Below, piece by piece: positions 60,470 through 64,000 of a DNA stretch of 64,000 nt (positions within the stretch are counted from its first letter, which is position 1; each line of letters starts with the position of its first letter). Made by a program: the position numbers and the translations under genes. The notes beneath the pieces are model-generated. The model was not told the origin of the DNA. It saw only the letters and a program-made list of their open reading frames with translations, and did no database searches. This DNA comes from Janthinobacterium sp. GW456P (lineage in GTDB: Bacteria > Pseudomonadota > Gammaproteobacteria > Burkholderiales > Burkholderiaceae_D), in the NCBI RefSeq assembly GCF_002127655.1, contig NZ_NEHB01000021.1, positions 23,132 to 87,131 on the forward strand, given 5' to 3'.

Positions 60470-62626
60470 TCAGCCCGGATTGTTGTCGATGTCGTCGCCG
60501 TGGATCTGCACCTTGGATCTGCCGCGGATGATGATTTCATCGGCAACCAGTTCGATGCGTCCCGGCGTGATGGTGATGCTCGACGTGCCCACCGTCATCG
60601 TGTGCGAATCGGTGGCCGTAAGCGTGCTGTCGGCGCCGAGGATGACGCTTTTCGTCAGCCCGACCTGCTCCGCCTGCGCCAGCACCACGGTGGTATTCAT
60701 GGCGCCGATGACGGTGGTCTGGTAGGCGGCGCCGATGGTCAGCACCTTGGCCAGGCCGATCGATTCCTCCTTGGCCAGCATCACCCGTTCCGAGCGGTGG
60801 CCGTCGATCTGCACCTGCTCGTTGCCGCCCACGTGTTCGCGGCGGTTGTCGCCGATGTCGATGTGTTCGTCATAGTCCACGCGCTCCTTGCGGTTGTTAT
60901 GCACGGTGATGTCTTCATCGTGGTCCACCGTCTCCGTGCGGTCGCGCTTGACGTGCACGGTCTCGTCGCGGTCGACGGTTTTGCGGCGGTCGTTGCCGAC
61001 CCAGTGCGACTCGTCGTGCTCGACTTCGATGCGCTGGTCCTTTTCCGCATGCAGCCACAGTTCCTCGGCGTCCTTGCGGTCTTCGAAGCGCAGGGCGTTG
61101 GCGTGCGCGGCGGACCCTTTTTTCGACGAGCGGCTCAGCATGCCGCTTTGCGTCTTGTTGGCCGGTAACTCCCATGGCGGCATATTGCGCGCGTTGTAGA
61201 CGCAGCCGATGATGAGGGGCATGGCGACGTTGCCGTCGAGAAATTGCACGGCCACTTCCATGCCGATCCTTGGCAGGCTGATGTGGCCGAAATTCGGGCC
61301 GGCCCAGTTCGATATCACCCTTATCCACGGCGAACTTTTGTCGTCGAAGGTGCCCAGGCGGTCCCAGTGGAATTGCACCTTCACCCGTCCGTAACCGTCC
61401 GTATGGATTTCCTCGCCGGGCGGCCCGACTACGGTGGCTGTCTGCACGCCGTAGATCTTCGGTTCGCGGCTATGAAAATTGCGCCCCGGACGCCAGGGGA
61501 TGTCACGGGCGATGCAGGTAAATGTGTTGCTGTAGTGAGAGGTGGCGCCGTCTCCCTGCTGATAGTTGTTGCTGGCGTAGTGGTGCACGGACAGGATCAG
61601 GTATTCGCCGGCGCCCTTGCCGGAAGTTGCGCTGTCGAAATGCCCGCTCAGGGTGAACCAGCGCCCTGGCTGCGTCGTGCGGTCGTTGCCCTGCGCCTCG
61701 AACAGCTGGCCCTGGGCATCAAGCTCTTCCATGCGGCGCTGCGCCAGCTGCTCGCCATCGTCGATGTTTTTAAAACCGTAGCTGCCCGTGTTTTCATACA
61801 CTTCCAGGCTGGGGACGGCGCCTTGCCGGTTCAGCGAGTCGCGGCTGGCACGGGCGCTGCGCGGATTCTTGAAATTGAAACTGGCCACCGTCATCTGGCT
61901 TGGGGCCATACGCCGCACCGTGCTCCATTGATGCACGCCATCGTCTTCCAGGGACCCGGCCTGGTGCTGGAAGGGTATTTCGCTCAGATCGCCATCGATG
62001 GGCTGGCCGGTGGTGGAGTCGTCGGACAGCCACAGGGTGTGGCCGTCATGGCGGTGTTCGTAGCGGTAATGCCAGCCCAGCTGTTCCCAGTGGCGGTGCA
62101 GCAGGTTGTGGTCGCTCTCGTTGTGCTGGCAAGTGTAGGTGATGGCGGGATCGATGCCGCTGGCGGCCAGCCTGTAGTCGCGCATCAGGTAGTCATCGAA
62201 GACCTTGTCCGTCAGCGCCGCCACCGTCAAGCCGTGGAAGGCGACATTGTTTTGCCGCAAATGCAGGTGCGACAGCCACGGCTCCAGCACCATTTCATAG
62301 AAAGCGAAACCACCGTCCGTGCGCAGGGAGCGGAATTCGAACACGTAGCCATTGAAGTTGCGCAAGCTGCCGTCTTCGCGCACCAGTTCGATGGTCACCA
62401 TCTTGCCCATCACTTTGTCGAGGGCGATGGTGGCGTCGTCGGATAATACTTCCACCACGTAGGAAAAGTCGCGTGACAGGCTTTCGCTGGCGGCGAGGCT
62501 GTTGGCCAGGAACTGGATGCCGGCAGGGCCGTCGCTGTGCGGAAAGTGCAGGCGCAGCAAACGCTGGCCCTGCATGTCGCCCACGAATGCCGTCCATGCC
62601 GCCGTCATATCGGGAAACTGGCTCAT
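60470..62626 (-). CDS. vgrG: T6SS spike protein VgrG
   Basis: A 718-residue spike protein. The gp27-like part has LLRLHFPHSDGPAGIQFLAN and YTCQHNESDHNLLHRHWEQL. The OB-fold contains GEEIHTDGYGRVKVQFHWDR and RVISNWAGPNFGHISLPRIG. The C-terminal gp5-like needle is a run of short repeats of the form R-x-E-x-V-x-x-D-E (EVEHDESHWVGND, TVDHDEDITVHNNRKERVDY). It lacks the DUF2345 extension of the other VgrG and ends at SKVQIHGDDIDNNPG. The start at 62626 is chosen over an upstream TTG. It is followed by the DUF2169 and rhs genes, so it is the carrier of that effector. Confidence 0.95.
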   Translation of the reverse strand: MSQFPDMTAAWTAFVGDMQGQRLLRLHFPHSDGPAGIQFLANSLAASESLSRDFSYVVEVLSDDATIALDKVMGKMVTIELVREDGSLRNFNGYVFEFRSLRTDGGFAFYEMVLEPWLSHLHLRQNNVAFHGLTVAALTDKVFDDYLMRDYRLAASGIDPAITYTCQHNESDHNLLHRHWEQLGWHYRYEHRHDGHTLWLSDDSTTGQPIDGDLSEIPFQHQAGSLEDDGVHQWSTVRRMAPSQMTVASFNFKNPRSARASRDSLNRQGAVPSLEVYENTGSYGFKNIDDGEQLAQRRMEELDAQGQLFEAQGNDRTTQPGRWFTLSGHFDSATSGKGAGEYLILSVHHYASNNYQQGDGATSHYSNTFTCIARDIPWRPGRNFHSREPKIYGVQTATVVGPPGEEIHTDGYGRVKVQFHWDRLGTFDDKSSPWIRVISNWAGPNFGHISLPRIGMEVAVQFLDGNVAMPLIIGCVYNARNMPPWELPANKTQSGMLSRSSKKGSAAHANALRFEDRKDAEELWLHAEKDQRIEVEHDESHWVGNDRRKTVDRDETVHVKRDRTETVDHDEDITVHNNRKERVDYDEHIDIGDNRREHVGGNEQVQIDGHRSERVMLAKEESIGLAKVLTIGAAYQTTVIGAMNTTVVLAQAEQVGLTKSVILGADSTLTATDSHTMTVGTSSITITPGRIELVADEIIIRGRSKVQIHGDDIDNNPG

Positions 62627-62704
62627 CGCGCATCGCTTTACGGTAGGAATCGTTGGCCGACTGTAGCAATAGCGAACACAAGCGTTTTTGCGCGGCCGCA
62701 AGGT

Positions 62705-63745
62705 TTAATCGTTGAGTGAGGGCATCAATTGCATTTCGTAATGCATGTCATCGCGGTCGTGCGGCGTTGCTGTCTCGCCCAGGAAACTGTTGCGGCCGAG
62801 GCCAGCCTGCCCTGTGGCCGCCAACGTCGTCCCCCGCACATCGCTGGCGTGCAGCACCAGCACGATGTCGTAGCGCAGGAGCGGCTGGCGGAACAGCATC
62901 AGCATCTGCCGCAGCGCCTCGCTGGCCGGAGCGCGCGGCAGGAAGCTGGCGTGCTGCTCTGCCGTGAGCGGGCCGAGGCGCACGCGCACGGCCAGGTCAG
63001 GGCGGCGGCAGCGCTCGCCGACGGTGGCGCGCTGGCCCAGCACGGCGTTTGCCATGCCCAGCGCCGTTTGTTCGCGCGGCACCAGCACGTCCATGGCGCC
63101 TGTCGCTTCGTCGATATGGCAGGGCACGCCGAAGCGGTCGGCGAGGAGGCGCATCATGACGATGGACGAGATGTTGCGCTGCTGAAGCAAGCCGGCGTAC
63201 AGGCCGACCACCGCCTCATCCTGGAGCGGCGGGCATGCGGCCAGGGCCAGCAGGCGCGACAAGAATTCACTGCTGTGGTCGGCTAGCTCGATGCGGTATT
63301 TTTGCCAGGCCTGGTAAAACAGGGCCACGGCACGGCTGGAAATCAGGTCGAGAAACGCGCGCGGACTATTCTCGCGTTCGCTGTACTGATGCGCGGCAAT
63401 GCGCTCCGAATAGTGGCTGGGCAAACTGCCCTGGCAACCCAGCAGGCCCATGAAGGTGGGCGTGATGTGGATATGGTGTAAATGACCCGACAGCAGCGCT
63501 TGCAGCAAGGCATCCGCATCGGCGATGCCGTTTGTCGTGAGCGCCTCGACCTGGCTGGCCGGAAAGCGCAGCGAGACGCTATTGTCGAAGCGTATGATCT
63601 TCGCCAGCGCCGTGTGCTCATCGATACCGTGTTCGGCCAGCCACGCCTGCAGCAGGTGCAGCGCCTGGCAGCACTCGAAGCGCTGCGGCGCGTCGAGCAA
63701 TTGCTGGATCACGCTGGCGTGGCGTCGGCGCTGCGTTCCGGGCAT
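62705..63745 (-). CDS. tssG: T6SS baseplate protein TssG
   Basis: A 346-residue baseplate wedge component (VasB family). FECCQALHLLQAWLAEHG, IRFDNSVSLRFPASQVEAL, the conserved FMGLLGCQGSLPSHYSERIA, and FLDLISSRAVALFYQAWQKY with RIELA match TssG. It overlaps the end of tssF by 37 bases, as often seen for this pair. It precedes vgrG by 78 bases. The start at 63745 is the ATG closest to the family N-terminus. Confidence 0.93.
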   Translation of the reverse strand: MPGTQRRRHASVIQQLLDAPQRFECCQALHLLQAWLAEHGIDEHTALAKIIRFDNSVSLRFPASQVEALTTNGIADADALLQALLSGHLHHIHITPTFMGLLGCQGSLPSHYSERIAAHQYSERENSPRAFLDLISSRAVALFYQAWQKYRIELADHSSEFLSRLLALAACPPLQDEAVVGLYAGLLQQRNISSIVMMRLLADRFGVPCHIDEATGAMDVLVPREQTALGMANAVLGQRATVGERCRRPDLAVRVRLGPLTAEQHASFLPRAPASEALRQMLMLFRQPLLRYDIVLVLHASDVRGTTLAATGQAGLGRNSFLGETATPHDRDDMHYEMQLMPSLND

Positions 63746-64000
63746 CGTATCAGTTCCTCGCCGCTGCGCTGGGACAGCAGCGTCAGTTGGCTAAAGCAGT
63801 TGAGCTGGCTGTTCAGGGCGAAATAGCGCTGCAGCACCTGGGCAAAAATATACAGGCTGCAGCCGGCGAAGGCTTGCTCGTCGATGCCCACACGGATGGC
63901 GATGCCGGGCATCAGGGTGGGAAACGGCAAGGTTGGAATCCACGCGCGCGTGCTGCCGTGCTCAAGCGTGACGATGCCGCGGATCAGGCGTTGCGTGGTG
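63709..64000 (-). CDS. tssF: T6SS baseplate protein TssF, C-terminal part (partial)
   Basis: The last 96 codons of tssF; the gene continues beyond the right window edge. TTQRLIRGIVTLEHGSTRAW, GIAIRVGIDEQAFAGCSLYI and FAQVLQRYFALNSQLNCFSQ are typical of the TssF (VasA) C-terminus. The stop lies 37 bases inside tssG. It shows that the window ends within a T6SS structural cluster, with the rest of the machinery expected to the right. Confidence 0.9.
   Translation of the reverse strand, partial: TTQRLIRGIVTLEHGSTRAWIPTLPFPTLMPGIAIRVGIDEQAFAGCSLYIFAQVLQRYFALNSQLNCFSQLTLLSQRSGEELIRCPERSADATPA

Overview
The window looks like chromosomal DNA of a betaproteobacterium of the Oxalobacteraceae, most probably Janthinobacterium or a close relative. 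This rests on the high-GC codon use of the housekeeping genes, the protein sequences of acs, aceA, fum, murI and gluQ, and the many TonB-dependent receptors and type VI secretion (T6SS) genes. The genus is an inference; no 16S rRNA is present.

Left edge (1-2.0 kb): an unknown gene end, a small nuclease-like gene and a tyrosine-recombinase remnant broken by a TAG, next to tRNA-His. Core (2.1-7.6 kb): murI, a class I fumarase, a YqhA-type membrane protein and acetyl-CoA synthetase. tRNA-Ser(GGA) at 7785-7875 is the anchor of an island.

Genomic island (about 7853-18949): a P4-type integrase lies just after tRNA-Ser, and a 16-bp copy of the tRNA 3' end recurs at 18934 in front of a hairpin terminator. 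Inside are a protein with a stand-alone integrase arm-binding domain, an AlpA regulator, an HNH-like protein, an IS3 remnant, and an AT-rich pair made of a cytoplasmic Cys-rich histidine kinase and a membrane-anchored receiver. A BPSL0067-type amidase pseudogene is cut by a MITE-like element. A nested 3.2-kb cassette flanked by 35-bp tRNA-Phe-derived direct repeats carries only two overlapping genes, a 500-aa membrane-associated protein and a coiled-coil tail-anchored partner. These two unknown two-gene modules are the best candidates for undescribed systems. A 168-bp element with 27-bp terminal inverted repeats occurs three times (12.8, 15.4 and 20.5 kb).

Metabolic and regulatory middle (19.2-37.7 kb): a TetR/DUF1348 operon with a palindromic operator, a DHA2 exporter divergent from an AraC regulator, aceA (isocitrate lyase), an MHS-type symporter, an SDR protein lacking the catalytic Tyr, a run of small uncharacterised proteins, a MarR-GNAT fusion, a TetR plus alpha/beta-hydrolase pair sharing a palindrome, a TonB-dependent receptor, a PHB-depolymerase-type esterase and a lipoprotein. 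Acs and AceA together serve growth on acetate.

T6SS and envelope section (37.8-64 kb): a VgrG / Tle3-like lipase / Tla3-like DUF2875 / PAAR module with a probable periplasmic immunity protein; a DUF695 protein; a class A beta-lactamase translationally coupled to a hybrid multi-PAS histidine kinase; a second TonB-dependent receptor; gluQ; and a T6SS block on the minus strand running tssF-tssG-vgrG-DUF2169-rhs-immunity, whose rhs 3' tip and immunity gene are strikingly AT-rich.
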